DNA of 64,000 bases from Owenia fusiformis (GCA_903813345.2 CAIIXF020000009.1:28990740-29054739); one strand, 5' to 3'. Positions 11,450-25,501 are shown, counted from the stretch's first letter. The notes: generated by a model not told the origin, from the sequence alone. Numbers and translations: made by a program.

Positions 11450-14400
11450 TTATGGGTCGACCCCCGCCTTCCTCATTTGGACAATTGAAAGGACCCCTGC
11501 GACGATTGTCGTTAGCATAGCAATGATGGTCAGCGCAAACGACCAATGGAGGTTGCTGGGCATCTTTACTCCCCAGATGATGATTCCGATGAGTAGGAAC
11601 AGAGCTAAAAGAGAAAAAACGTGTTTAAAACTGGGTAACGATATACATATAAGGTTGCGCTGCATTATTGCAGCTCGTCCGTTAAAAACTGTGTTCAGTT
11701 GTATTTTGAGATGACATATAGAATCTAGGAATTCTCGGTACTGAGATAGATGGCGCTCAAGTGAACCTATTTGATTTAACAGCAACATCGGGTCAAAACT
11801 GAAAATCGTCGATTATATAAAACAGAGAAAATGTTGAGTTGATAATATACAATGAGGCTATTTGAATTTACTTCCAACAACTTTTCGATCGTGACTCGGT
11901 AAAGAATTGTAAAATGCACAGGTCCTTCAAACAAAATATATGAACTCAAAATTAAATTTTAACCAAAGGAAACTAAGAACTGCCATAGGAAGGCTATAGT
12001 TCAAGACCACGATTTATTGTGATTCAAGCTAAACAAGAGGCTTATTGACGTATCAACAGTAACTACCCTTGCAGTAATACAGAGGCAGAAATATATGTAT
12101 GTAAAAACAAATTACAGTTTTTATCCTGAGGTTTTTATGGTATTTTAAAATAAATATAGTATTGTCTGACAACTTATTTTTAGAACATGGCTTTGGTCGA
12201 TTATAAAAAAAAGTTTGCTGATAACGTGCATAAAATTCGTTGACAACTTCAAAATATCGAAAAGTCAAATATATGTATCTATTATAAATATTTTTTCTTA
12301 TACGGTTTATTGAATTTTTATTATTGATTTTGAAATCCATATAAAACATTATAACATTCACATTATATTAAAGATTATTTTTCACAGGCTGTTCTAAATT
12401 GTAATTTATGTTTGACTTAGGCAAGAATAAATCTTTAAAAGGGAAAGTTTTAAATTATGGTTATCCATTCATGAATATATTCTTGGGAATTCTGTTCTAG
12501 GGACGGGGTTATTTTCATCTCGAGCTTGATATGGTAGGTCATTTTATTAACACATGCCATTTGAAAATCATGGTTATAAAAGAAACAAAAAATTGACTTC
12601 ACAGAAATGGACAAAGAAGTTGTGAAGATTCAAGTAGAATATTCACAAACCAATTAAATCATGGATGTAAATTTGAGAAATACAACTAAAATCTAAACTA
12701 ACTGATGATAAAAATGGTTTTATATTGGGAAATAGAAATTCAAGAATTGAGACAGGGGAGAGAAAATAAAATGTACACTTGCGCATGCGCACCCACTATG
12801 ATATCTAACCTACCTGTGAGGAAGCAGAGGGCAGTGAGCGCCATGATGGTCTTGTTCTTACTAAGGGTATGGATGCACATATAGATGAACACGCATATAC
12901 AACAGAACACCAGGAAGATCAGTCCAATCGTAATCATGGCCTGAGTAGCCTTATGCCAATCCGCTGAAAAAAAAAAAAAAACATTTTACAATCGGTTTTA
13001 TATTAACAACCGAAATCGGTTAATATATTTGGTCACTATTAATGGAGTCGTAAACTATCATCAAGGCGAATAGTGAAATGTTTTTCTGAAGTGGCTTTTT
13101 ATGATATGAACTCTAGCGCCTTGAGTACATAGGCATCAATAGGAAATCAAAATTTGAATCTGAAAATTCGTCATCCAAAGTAATCGAAAATGATTTACTA
13201 CTTGAGAGAGAGGAACATTTTTATGTCAAAAGCCATATATCACTATTAAAGGTCGCATGTTGATTCAAGAGGTAGTTTTCTGGTTGAAACGGGACTTTAT
13301 TTGAATATATCAACTAAGGTCATCTACTCGGGGTCATCTATGTACTATTTCAGTTTGATAGAATATTGTTATTTGAATTGTTAAACAGGACGACCATATC
13401 ACCAAAATAAATCAAGTTCTGTTTTCTTCTTTATTTTCGGTGTTCCTAACCAATAAAGGCCTACAAGGAGTCTACAAATCAGTTTTACTGTAACTATCCA
13501 AACTTCATTTGACTATTCCTCAGGCCTCCGATGGTAAACCATTCAAATAAATTAAATAGATGAAACTGTTTTAATTAATAAATTTGATTCATTTTATACA
13601 ACCCCCTCCATAACTTTGTTTGTCAACCGGAAGTCATCACCGGAAGTTGATTTTCTGGAGGCCATATTGGAATGCCATGATAATCACTCTGAAGTAAATG
13701 GACAGAATTGTAATTTTACTTTTCATCATTTACCATCTTAAGTACTAGTGCTGAATAACTCAAAGCAAATACTGTATTGAATTAGTATTTCAGTTAAATT
13801 TTATGGTCGGTTTGTCTCGTGAGACCACGTGATGCCCCAGTTAAGTTGTAGCCAAGGAGGATTGGCTCCCAGAATGCAACACCGATATTCTGCAAAACAA
13901 TCACCTAGCGATAGCTTTGTTGGAGAGTATCGGGTCATTCTCCATGCAGTCGTACAAATTATACAGACACGAATAGCAAATGCCGCATGCGTGGAGATTA
14001 AAGAATATCGAGTTGGAACCCTGGCTTCCAATCCTCCTTGAGTTGTAGCACAACAATAATCACGTGATGTCCCGAAAGAGAAGCCCCTCGGGAGGATGCC
14101 ATCTCCTGCTAGTCTTAATTTTTGTCATTCCAATATATTTGTAAATGTCATGACACTGTATCACAGCTATTGGGCAAAAAGGATAAACATCTTCCACTAT
14201 CTGGTATATCTTTAAGAGAGTACTTTCTTTTAGAAGAGCCCAATTAATCAGAATAGTTCAATATTAATTAATTGAATTTTGAATGAGGTCAAGATCACAC
14301 CTTAGACAATCCTGGGAACTTTTGATTTGATCAAATTTATGGATTTGTTTTGTAATTGAACTTCATTTTTCATTAGAGTTTTGATATCACAAAATAATTA

Positions 14401-17400
14401 ACAGGAGTCATAAAATGTTTAAGATATTAAAGCGAAACTTATTGAAACTTGGAGTACCGTGAGAAAGCGTTAGCTAATATCAACATGTAGTGTTCTTCCC
14501 GTGTGAATTTTATTCCTATCAGTCTTTTGCCAAAGTCAATTTTGTGATTTTGGCAATTTATCATAAAAATATATGTGTTTTGCAAACTCAAGCAATTCCA
14601 AAACGAGGCAGAAACCCCCTCCCTTCGATGATGTATTTGGATTTCAGAGGTCAACAGGTACAATAAATGAAGCAAATATAGGCAATTTTCTATTATGCTT
14701 TACTAAATAACAGAATTTTTTATTTATTTTTTATTTATTTATGTGATATGTTTATAGTATAAGGATTTTATTAAGATAGGACACGCATGTAATTTGATAA
14801 GCGTTTGAACTACATCTTTAAATTTATCAATTCCCTCCATTCTAATTGAGAAGTGTATTGAAGACAATGTGTGTTCATGCTTCTCTGTCACTGATCCCCA
14901 CCTGTATGGATGAACTTCCATAAGAGGAAATTTGTATTTTCATCATTTTCACCAAGAATGACGTCGATTTGTATCCAACTGTTTCATCCTTACGTTAATA
15001 GAAGCATCTGGTTACTTTAAAGCGAATCAGTCGAGGATATACATCCAAAGGCTCCAATATTCATTCGAGTTAGAATTCCCGGGAGAATTCCTCACTTCAG
15101 CAATCGGCCATAACACAAAGCAACCTAGACGTTATAAAATTCACCAGATAAGGTCCTGGTTGCTGAAGTGAGGAATTCTGACTCGCTTATTGGAGCTGCT
15201 GGATATATTTGCTTGAGGCTGACTCTATTTTCAGTAACCGGATGTTACTTTTGACATACGGGTAAAATATTTTGATCCAAATCGACCTCCTTGGTGAAAA
15301 TGATGAAAATACAAATTTCCCCAACGGAAGTTCATCGGTTTTGTTGTAAAGGGACCAGTGTTTGTACCCTAAATGAATTCGTTTGACTTCGCTTGCACCT
15401 TCGTCTTCTTTGACAGTTTATAACTAGATTCGGCGAGCAAGATATATGTACTTTAGCTTCTCTGACATTATATTTTCGATTGCAATCACTAACAAATTAT
15501 TTCCCTATCTTCATGCCAAAATAATACAGGAGCTCACGTTCAAAAAAAGAAAATTTGAAGTGGCCAGATACTGTATTACATATAACCAACTGAAATGACA
15601 ATTAATATCCCCAAATTGTGATCTAAGATTATAACTTCATATTGGAGTTCTTTGATTGAAAACTACATTTTTCTTCGAACGGCCTTATTGAATTCATGAA
15701 CATTCTCGTGCATCCAGTGCTTCAAAAAGGCAATAAATCACCCACTATCAAAAACAAAGCAGTAACATATTCGACATAATTAATTTTGGAATGCATTGGC
15801 TTGAGGCAAATCACACCCTACTACAGTATTATAATCATTGTAAACTGGCAAATATGCATTTTGCGTAGGCCTACATCATCAAACCCCAGATACAACATGT
15901 CTTTTGTTTTTCGTTTCAATACGTTTCTATAATTTATGTACTCGTTTTTTCTATAAAGGAGTGGTATCGATATGGAGAACTTTTTGAACAAACGTTTCTC
16001 TTAAACCAGTCATAAAAAATCTACAACATGTTTTGGTCTCTCAATATTGTAATTGTACAAAGGGTTGATTTTAAAAAAGTATCTTGTTAATGAAATAAAA
16101 GGTTTATCTTGATTTTAATCTATTTTGGGGGGACTTTGTTTTATTTTTTGAATACTTTTTTAAAATTAACCAAAAATTCCTTTGTATAATATAATATTGA
16201 GAGGCCTAAAAACATGTTGTATAGCCTATGCTATTTTGTTCCAACAAGGTTCGGAAAGACATTTTATTTCATTCTTAAGAATTGGTAGAAAGGAGCAAAA
16301 ACAATTGCACTAAAAAAAACAAAAAATGTTTACAAAAACAGTTATATAAAATATTTCTAAATAATTTTCGCATTGAAGTGTTGTCAATCAGTCAACATTA
16401 CATAAAATACCGTGTTTTTACAGAATGTTTTCAATGATTGGTTAAGAGAAAAACATTGTTGAATTCAGTTCTCCATATCGATACCACTCCTTTAAAATTC
16501 GAGGGCCATTTTTGATAATTCGGCTTAAAAAGGCCCAAAAGGCCAAGTAATGCCCAAAAGGGCCCACTAATTGAGGTCCTACAAAACTGTTGGGCCCAAA
16601 TTTTTCTCTGGGCCAACCCAAGGGGGATCACCCTGGTGTATGACATAAGACTCGAGAGTTGCTCCGTAGTAAACAATATTTTTAAACATGGCGATGCGTT
16701 CCTGTATTACAATCCCAATTTTAATACAATTTCAATAAAAATTAAGATAGCTTGTCAAATGTGGAAATTATTTTAAAATGTAGAAATACCCAAATGAAAT
16801 TAAATTCGAATTGGATACGTCCACTTTTCGAATTCACTGCCAATCAATTTCAAATCGAAGCATTCGATGAAACTGACAATATTTCAGAACATTAACGCAT
16901 CGTATAACTACCAAGGTAAAACAAATATATGTTTTTAGAAACCTTGAAGTGAGTAAAATTCTAAATGGTGAATTTACTTTTATGATGTGATGCCCCTTTT
17001 ACAAGATCTAGCACATTTCAAGCTTAGAGTTGGAGATATGATAGCGAGTGATATAAATATGTCCCTTATGCAGTGTACCAATGGGGCATTTACAAGAGGA
17101 ATTATCAAGCTAGAAGCAATAGAAACAATTCTCATTTGCACAAATACACACTTAACTGTGAATATTTGGCCACTTTGAAATGCCAAAAACGTAAAAAGTT
17201 ATATTGTTTTATTTTTTTTACCAAAAATAGAATAAACAAAAAAATGTGGCCGCCTGATACATTTGATTTTTCTTCACGTTTTTGGAAAACATGAAATTCA
17301 TCTAATATGGAGTTTTGCCAGCAAATAACCCTAAAATATGCAATTTTGTCATTAATAAGAAGCCAAGCAGAGTTGGACAAGTCATGTGAATGGTTCTTAA

Positions 17401-19922
17401 TATAAGATTGTACCTGCCATTTACGATTTTCAACTCACCGGCATTACTGAAGGAAGCACATACGCATTGTTCCCATAGACCAGTATGAACATTATTGACT
17501 ATGTTCCAACCAGTTGATGAAAATCCGACGACAAGAAGGACTAGAGCAACTCCAAGAGCGCCAAAGATTGCCCCCGCCAAACCCCGAAAACTGATATCAT
17601 GTACCGCTACGCCAGCCATCTTACTGATTTGGAAAATAACAGTAAGCTTCTGCCAGTTAGGTCTAAATCCACTGAAATCTGTACTTTTAAGTTCTTCCAC
17701 ACCCTTCTCAACTAATACCCGCCCGCACTAATCATAAACATTCCTCTGCCCCTACTTATGTTTAATTTTTGATAGCACCAATCAAACAAGGCTCTTGTCT
17801 ATGCAAATAGAACCATAAATCTTTTTACTACATGTTTCGAGATAACATTAAAGAGGCGGTTGATGCTGACCCGTTTACAATTGAAAACAAAGTTCTCTGC
17901 AACTTCAAAAGCTAAAATATACAGTGTAGACATTTTCTTTTTTTGCCGAATTTCAAGGATTTTGAGTATAGTATTCTGGGAAAAGTCATCGGAGTGTGAA
18001 ACATTGAGGAATGAGTAATAAGTACATGTAATTCAAGGCTCACGGGGGTAACGGTGGGTATTAATAAAATTGGAGAGTGAAAAAGCGCGTGTGACTAGAA
18101 AAAGGGGAAGAGTGGAACGAGATAAATGGCTGTTTGACTGAGTGAGATGACGTGTGGGGTTATACCTGAGCCAGATGCTAGGGTATCAACAAGACAGACT
18201 ACTAGAGTAGAAATCAAGTCTTATGCCAATTTATATAGCTAGAGTTTTACATGAATTGATAATTCAAAGATCATGTGGTTTTTTGTATAGAGTATCCCTG
18301 GGGGCTCACTGTATACAAACTTTGACGGGGGTCCGAGGTAGCTGAATCTTCATCCTATCAGTAAGCTTATGTTCCCTTATAAAATGTCAAATTTCAACAT
18401 GTTCCCATACCAACTATTTAAATAATATTGTTGGCAGTTACATGTAAATAACACCCCAAAGCCATACCCAATGTCCACCAATTTTTATATTATATTATTA
18501 AAGTATATGACCAGATATCTGAGAAATTAAGAGAGAAATTAAACAATTCAAAACACTCAAATTACACACAACTACTCCATTCTCATACCAGAAAGTGGGA
18601 CAATCCAACCATTGTCATATCCCATAAGATATATATATTATTTGAGTCATTCGCATACCAGATCCTAAAACTTGGGTCCATTGCTATACCAAATGTTAAA
18701 AAAGATATCCCAATTAAAGGTTTACATTAAGTGAACACCTGTGAGACTATTCGGATTAGACCTACAAACAACTGCCACCTATCTATATACCCAGCTGATA
18801 TACCAGTATGTACACAGAAACTGAATTTTGATAAAGGCAATGATACCCAATAGTATAGTATAGAAAAGAGAAACCGAGTCACCGAGCGCACATTGGCTGG
18901 GATCCAAGTAAATGTACAGTTTGGTGATAGGGATGGATGTCCATTTGGCTTAATGCCACACTTTCCGACGTTGATTTAGCCCTGACCCATTTGCTATTTC
19001 AAATTGTTAATAACGTTTGTATTTACGCCGTGAATAAGCTCCCCCTGTCCAAAAATTCTTTGAAAATCATGCAGTTTTTCACCATTCTGAGCACTTTACA
19101 AGTTATTTTGGCCATTTCTGGCCAAAGTTGCCAAAAGTGAACCCCTTTTGTAATTTCTTAAAAAGTGAACTCTCCTTTTGGCAAATCCTGGCTATGGGCC
19201 TGCACCCTGTTGTAGTGGAAGCGCTGAGAATAAAATATTTTACTGTTCCTTTCTTACCCAACTACAAACATTTTCCTTCGGGTGACGTCAGTCGACTAAA
19301 ACTGAATGGGACCTCGTGGGTCTTTGCCCTATGGGCGGGCCTATTGGATTCTACGAGACACCATAAGAGTTCGGCTCGTACATGTAGGGCTTCAGCAGAC
19401 TTTGCCCCATATGACCCTATGGAACTCCATGAGACTTCGGCCCATTAGACTTCATGTCACTAACCCGTTATAGGACCTCTTAGAACTCCATGAGACTACA
19501 GCCAATCGGACACCATGAGATTTTGCCCCATAGGACCTCGTGGAACTCCCTCTGACTTCGGCCCGTGTGACTTCATGGAATTTTGCCACATAAGATATTG
19601 TGAAAGATCTTGTGAGACTTTGAAGGCCATGGAACCCCATCTGTCTGCCCCATCAAAAATCTTTTTGCCTACCTTATACCTATATCTACATGATCTAAAT
19701 TCACACAAATCCAAGATTTCACCTACCTACGTCATTATTTGAGGTACAGACGCAAGTCTCCCACAATCCGACGTTTCGACTGGTCCCATTCTCGTTGTAG
19801 GTGATATTCCAGCCCGCGGATGCCAATCCAACGACAAGTAGGATCAACGCCACCGCAAGCACTCCAAAGATCGCTCCCGCCAAACCTCGGAAACTAATAT
19901 CATGTACCGCTACACCCGCCAT
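11450..19922 (-). CDS. Claudin/PMP22-like four-pass membrane protein with two alternative first exons
   Basis: Exon 3 is 11604-11450 (stop), exon 2 is 12963-12814, and either exon 1a (17619-17439) or exon 1b (19922-19727) supplies the start. Both first exons end in phase 1 and join exon 2 in frame, giving 161 or 166 residues. Exon 1 carries membrane segment 1 (about 13-35) and the family signature W-(x)n-GLW-x2-C-x-C (1a: Trp38, Gly47-Leu48-Trp49, Cys52, Cys54) in the first extracellular loop. Exon 2 adds the ADWHKATQAM loop end, segment 2 and the start of segment 3; exon 3 finishes segment 3 and adds segment 4. The length fits PMP22/EMP proteins better than classical claudins (over 200 aa). 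Claudin-type proteins act in cell junctions or membrane organisation. Which subfamily this is cannot be settled, and no PDZ-binding C-terminus is evident (it ends GVDP). Confidence 0.85.
11605..12813 (-). other. Intron 2 of the claudin-like gene
   Basis: Donor GTAGGT at 12813 and acceptor TTTTAG at 11607-11605. AT-rich, with no recognised repeat or gene; the open frame at 12053-12361 looks like chance. Confidence 0.5.
13800..14110. mobile_element. Small palindromic element (MITE-like)
   Basis: GGAGGATTGG near 13856 answers CCAATCCTCC near 14029, with GTTGTAG outside both, CACGTGATG near 13827 and 14061, and ATATTC/GAATAT inside. The long open frames on both strands follow from the palindrome. 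It lies in intron 1 of the claudin-like gene. Confidence 0.5.
14905..15340. mobile_element. Foldback element with arms of about 200 bp
   Basis: AAATTTGTATTTTCATCATT on the left is the reverse complement of AATGATGAAAATACAAATTT near 15299. The pairing runs inward through TAACCAGATG/ATCCGGTTAC-type segments to GAATTCCTCACTTCAGCAA and GTTGCTGAAGTGAGGAATTC. No coding frame. Confidence 0.7.
15956..16492. mobile_element. TA-flanked MITE, Tc1/mariner-like
   Basis: The ends AAGGAGTGGTATCGATATGG and CCATATCGATACCACTCCTT are perfect inverted repeats, and each is flanked by TA, the target-site duplication used by Tc1/mariner elements. 537 bp, no transposase. A solo end lies at 4688-4747. Confidence 0.8.
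17439..17619 (-). CDS. Claudin-like alternative first exon 1a
   Basis: 181 nt from ATG to donor GTGAGT. It encodes membrane segment 1 and GLWEQCVC. The exon starts with the same 20 residues as exon 1b, then diverges. An in-frame ATG at 17700 would add 27 residues, but the upstream sequence is not conserved in exon 1b, so MAGVAV is preferred. Confidence 0.85.
17620..19029. other. Spacer between the alternative first exons, including any promoter of exon 1a
   Basis: No coding exon is recognised. Simple AT-rich sequence with no convincing promoter motif. A promoter for exon 1a should lie just above 17619. Confidence 0.35.
19030..19205. repeat. Dispersed repeat, copy 2
   Basis: Matches 6960-7130 almost base for base over CATGCAGTTTTTCACCATTC, GAGCACTTT and TGGCAAATCCTGGCTA. 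Confidence 0.65.
19300..19625. repeat. Degenerate minisatellite, unit about 33 bp
   Basis: Variants of GGAACTCCATGAGACTTCGG and CCCCATAGGACC recur about ten times with shifting spacing. It lies just below exon 1b on the plus strand (inside the gene on the minus strand). Open frames here on both strands are products of the repeat. Confidence 0.65.
19727..19922 (-). CDS. Claudin-like alternative first exon 1b
   Basis: 196 nt from ATG to the donor in ...GACGTAG/GTAGGT. It encodes the same N-terminal 20 residues as exon 1a, a diverged membrane segment, GWNIT and GLWETCVC. Two N-glycosylation sequons (NIT, NGT) fall in the extracellular loop and are absent from exon 1a. Confidence 0.82.
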
Positions 19923-22900
19923 ATTAATTTCACCTCAATGTTATAAACACGATCCTAGTAATTCAAGTCCTGAAACCCGACTTTAGTCCAGTCTGATAAA
20001 CTAGCAAGGGTTTATTGTCCAAAGTGATGCAAATACATGTACTAATTATGTATGGCGGTTTTTGATGGACCTCAACTCCCGGTAAATCTTCTTGCCTATA
20101 GCAGCGTGAGTTAACATACATAGCTTACTTACATAGTTGCACACACATAACTTGGGTTTTAAACCAGATTTTGCTTGCCAAAACTGAATGATAATGACAG
20201 TTTTTTTTAGTAAATTACATGTATAACAATGCCAAGAAATAATATTAAGTCAACTCAGTAGGAAAAACAGTTATCATGAGAAGGTGTGCTATTTCGAAAT
20301 CAATTGGAATTTTTCTAAAAGGTAGATGTTAATAGGGTGTACACTTATAGGTTCATTAATTTCGTATGAATTCAGTTTTGAACTGGCTATAGAATGTTGA
20401 AGATTTCAATTTTAACCATCTAAGGTCATTTTGAATCGTTTCATATAAAAGGTGGTTTGAATATTCATATTTTTAAAGGACCCATGGTTATCAAAGCGTA
20501 ACTCGTATGAATTCCAGTGACAACTTAGCCTAAACAAAACAAATTTCAATCATTGCAAGCAGGTTCGAATGACCAGTTCATACAAACTAATACCTAACAA
20601 CTTTTTTTTATCACTTTTGCCTATAATTTCAAGAATAGACGAATATTTAACACAGATGCAAATAAACAGGTTTCCATGCTCATCTGTGATGAGTGCTATA
20701 ACTAGAAAATAATATGATCATTTGGCTTAAGATTAAATCCGAAAAGAATCTCCAGACTCAGATCACCACTTAAAACTAATATTTCATGAAATCCGTAATC
20801 ATTTTAAACAATATGTATGATGCAAATAATAAACAGATGACAGAAGCTTTGCCTCCTTTTCGAAAATTCTTCATCGATGACATGCGATTGAGGTCAATTT
20901 CACAGGGTGGGATCGCAAGATCCGTCCTCTTTGAGTATTCATTTTATTGTAAAACTAGAAAACAGCAACTCTACGGAGTAGCAAATCCCACCGTACAAAA
21001 AACATGATAGAAATAAAGTTTGTACCAAATCCTATAACTGGTATTTTTTCATATCAAATGGCAGCCATTTTGAATAAACAGCCATTTTGAATGAGTAGCC
21101 ACCTTGAAAAATCCTTCTAGAGCAGAGTCATGTAATATGTCCCTAAAACATCAACCATTACATTTATTGTGAAAAATGGCGGTCATTTTGGAATGAGCAG
21201 CCATATTGAAAGTACCTTCAGAGGTCCTTCCCCCTTACATCGGTCATTTTGAATTGAGCGGTCATATCAGCCATTTTGAATTCGACAGCCATCTTGAAAT
21301 TCCTTCTTGAACAGAGTCGTACGTCCCGAAAGCATCAGCATATAAAAGGATCCGTTACCTAATGTACCTGAAGGTGCCCCCAAAGGTTTCATTGAAAATA
21401 ATATGGAAATAGTTACTTTTATCAATTATGAACTCATCAAAAATGAAATTAGGTCATTTGGATTAAAACTAAGGTCATTCAGTGCATTTAAGTTTGACAA
21501 CACAAATCATTCTAAATATCATTTAGGGGTATGTTAGTCTTCAATCATGATCATTTTAAGTATGTTGACCATTCCTCAATCGATATATCAGAACTTCGTT
21601 AAGGTAGAGCACAAAGGGCAACATACTGAAAACACATATTTAAAAAAAAACTAAAAACTTATATATCTTTTGAAAAAATGAACCTTAATAAAAGTTGTTC
21701 TGAACAATAGTACCATGATCACTTCAGTTGATATACAGTAGGCATTCAACCTATAGGGTATATTAAAATATCATTAAGGTGGACACAAATGGCAACATAC
21801 TGAAAACACAAATCATAAAATAAACCCTAAAATAATATATCATATGGTAAAATGAACCTTGTTAAATGTGTTCTGAACAAGTACCATGTTAGTACCATGA
21901 TCACCATTATTGTGAATACTGTAGCTTTAATCTAGGTATTCAACCTAGATACTATTATATATGTCAAATGACTATACTGAAAACACAAATCATAAAATAA
22001 TCCCCTAAAATAATATATCATATGGTAAAATGAACCTTGTTAAATGTGTTCTGAACAAGTACCATGTTAGTACCATGATCACCCTTATTGTGAATACTGT
22101 AGCTTTAATCTAGGTATTCAACCTAGATACTATTATATATGTCAAAACATCATTAAAGATAGAACACAAAGATAGGTAGAACACAAAGAGCAACAGTTGA
22201 AAATACAAAACCTAAATTCAAGCTAAGTCTATTTGAGACTTTCCATTGCATTATGTTTTCATTTGGCATTGTCAAAGAAATTAAAACAATGATAGATGAC
22301 ATAATGGTCTTAGTTTATTTCATATGAACACTTTAACAAGCAATATCCATTCAAACAAATGACTATACGAAACATATTTTTTTGATTATCAGGCTCATTG
22401 CTTACATATCACATGTTCTAATAGTATACCCCATGAACAGATTTTTGAAAAACATATTTTAAGTTACCGGTGATTTAATTGCTTTATTGCAAATGACACA
22501 TGTTTCCTTTGAATACACGTCTGTTTAGAGGATTGAACATGGTGTTCAGAATTATCTATGGGAACCCGGGTTGGATGTCTCTGTGGCGTTATACGTTGAC
22601 ACAATCGTTATAGTAAATGACAGAGTTTGTTGCAAGGTTCAGTTCAGAATGTCTTTCCAAATAAGATTTTCTATTTTCGTAGAAGGTTTTGTGTTGCATC
22701 TACCTCAAGCAATACATTCAAGGCAGAATGGATTCTTGACTATAATGGCAATTTCAATATGGCCTCCTTTTTAAAACTAAAATTTTTGCTATACTTTCAT
22801 ATTGTGTATCTTCCACACTTAGGACCCTCTCTTATTTCATGTTTGAATTATAAAATAGTGTCAATACTAAACAATAAAGGTAAATTCAGAGGGGGTCTGG

Positions 22901-25501
22901 TTTGTGGAAGTACCTCAATCTGTCAATGAATGGAGAAGGTCATTCACTGTTTACAACAAAAACACAATAGGGTGTCTTTCAATACAATAGGATTACTAAC
23001 TATTTATGCATGAATGGCACTTGAAATGAAGCTTTGTAGATTAGGACACATTGTAGTTCTTATATTGAAAAGTGAAATTAAGTCTATCTACAAAACTCAA
23101 GATTTTAATCAAGGTTTTGTGAAAATATGTCAAAATTACTCATTTGAAGAGTCAACATGACATGTGTTTAGAATCACTGTTAAAAACACCTTTTACCATA
23201 TATTCCACACTATTTTTTTGATTTGTTGAAAATAAACTTAATAAAGATTCAAATTGCATAAAAATAATTCTGGAATTCCATTTTACCCTTTTCAATAATT
23301 TTCTAAGTTCTTATAGGTACACTAATAGGTACGGATCCTTTTAACCAAATCCGTCAACTGGCATTTGAGTTATCAAACATATTCTTTTTATGCAAAATCA
23401 CACCTATTTTAAAATAATCGGCCATATTGAAAGTGCCTCCTTGAGCAGGGGCCTTTGGTGAATATTTGGTATTTAAGTTATCAAAAATTACATTTCTATG
23501 AAAGATGGCAGATATTTTATAATTCAGTAACCATCTTGAAAGTTTTTCTTGAGCAGAACTCCAATGTCTCTAGGCATCGATACAGGAAATAAAATTTGAA
23601 CCAAATCCGTCGACTGGTATTTGAGTAAAGTTTACATTCTTTACGTTTTTAAGTGGCGGCTAATTTGAATTGAGTGGCCGTATTGAAATTCCTTCTCGAG
23701 CAGAGGTGCTACACCCATAATGCATAAGCCTGTGAAATTTGAACCAAATGCGTCAAAAGGTATTTGAGTTATCGTCCGAACAAACAGACGGGTTCTCTAT
23801 ATTCCTATGAAAGTTCGGTGGGATAATTATTTCAATAATCAAATCAGATATTTCTCTATACCAAAGAAAATGTCATACTTTAGTCAAGTGATTTATTATT
23901 TGCAGGTGACATTTATATTATACCAAATAGTTTTCCCACTGAGGCAATGACTTGAGCTTATATTTGAGCCAAATCTGTCAACCAGTACTTAAGTTATCGC
24001 CCAGACAGACGGATGGACAGCTTCTCTATATTCCTACTTGAAATTCATTCGGTGGGAAAATCTCTTTAACAAGTCAAAAATAGTGATGTGAACAAAAATA
24101 GCTTCTGAACATAATATATACAGCTTTATTTGACAATTAAAATATATGCATACACATTACTTCATATCTAACACAGTTCCAAAAATTGATTTACACATTA
24201 TTTGGTCATGAAATATTTGTATTTCTTAAAAACATTTCTTAAAGACATGCTCCAAGCTAGTATTATTCATTCTGCATAATTTGCTCATAACACTTATTCA
24301 TTACAAAACATGATGTTAAACTCAAAAACAACTATGCATTTTACAGTGACATACAGACACAAAATGTCTCAATTTTGTGTAAACACACTCCGTAGTCCAT
24401 ACATTCATATAGCTTGTTTCTTTAGCAGTTGTGCTAGATTGTTTGTAATACACATTAAAGGTGAATTACAAATAATTATATTTTACAATATGTTATACAT
24501 AGCCTAGAGCCAGTATCAATGTTTTACCTTTGTACATAGTAATTAGAAACAACTTGAATTATGTTTACAAAAATAAACATCTATTACGCCCCTAGTATAC
24601 ACTTGGGCCAATACACACAATTCTATGTTTAACGTCCAGCTATACTGACAAAACAACTTCAACGTGTACAGTACTTGTGAAATAGGACAAAAAATAAAAA
24701 TGTAGTGTTTTAATATGTTACAAGATCAATCTCGAATGGTCTCAAATGCATTATAATTTATAGACCACTTTGTCATTAAAACATAAGAAATACCACGTGG
24801 GTCATCCTCCGATCACAGGGCTTCAAAATCCAGAATACTTCTTTCTTTTTACCCCCTGCGATAAGCGATTAGCATTTCCTTGATTAAGAACTCGCAATTT
24901 GATTAGCTGTTGCAACAGTGCGACAGCGATCATGTATACATCATTGGCGCATAATTAGATCAGTGATTCAGTTGGTTATTGCAGGGGGAAGAAGGAGGTA
25001 CGGATTCTAGACACCTGCTTAGGAGGATGCATGTGGGTTCTTGAACTAAATTAGACAATACATACACTGACGCTGGCTATCTAAGGAGTTATGTCACATC
25101 TCAACTTCGAAAAATACATTCACTGCTGGTTTCAAGTTGTAGTAACTTGTCAACGTCCTTATACAGCCGATGATTAAACTACAAATCACTTGAATATCTC
25201 ATATATATTAATTATAATCTGTATATCTTATTGTCACATATGTATTTTCTTCACTATCCTCATGTTCCTCAAGACATTTAGTACTTTTAAAATCCAGTGT
25301 AGAAAGGTATGGTCTCTGTATGATATGGTCCATACTTAGTCTTCCCTTAAGTTTGGCCAATCATCATCTTTGAACTTCACAGCATGGGTCTGCTCTTTAT
25401 ATTTAGGGTTGGTAGGGGTATATGAGAAAAATGTACACTTCTGAATGATGTATGTAAGAACAAAAAACTTGAACATGGAATTACCCCCACTCAAGGTCAC
25501 T
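19923..25501. other. Long gene-poor region with repeats
   Basis: Apart from the repeats listed separately, no exon, tRNA or other gene is recognised. Stretches at 20900-21400 and 23310-24060 repeat the phrases CAAATCCGTCAACTGG, TTTGAGTTATC and GCCATTTTGAA, which also occur in the intronic element at 52150-53366, so they are probably decayed relatives. The promoter of claudin-like exon 1b should lie just above 19922, and the 3' end of SF1 transcripts is near 25.5 kb or, if a distal signal is used, near 24.1 kb. Confidence 0.45.
21600..22170. repeat. Tandem repeat, unit about 176 bp, three units
   Basis: Two close copies start with CTGAAAACACAAATCATAAA at about 21799 and 21975 and run through GTTCTGAACAAGTACCATG to ACCTAGATACTATTATATAT. 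A third, more diverged unit precedes them from about 21626. Confidence 0.75.

Noticed and set aside
13801-14041. Overlapping frames on both strands as a gene
   Set aside because: They arise from a palindromic repeat and have no family resemblance.
19128-19448. 106-codon frame on the plus strand
   Set aside because: It runs through a dispersed repeat and a minisatellite.
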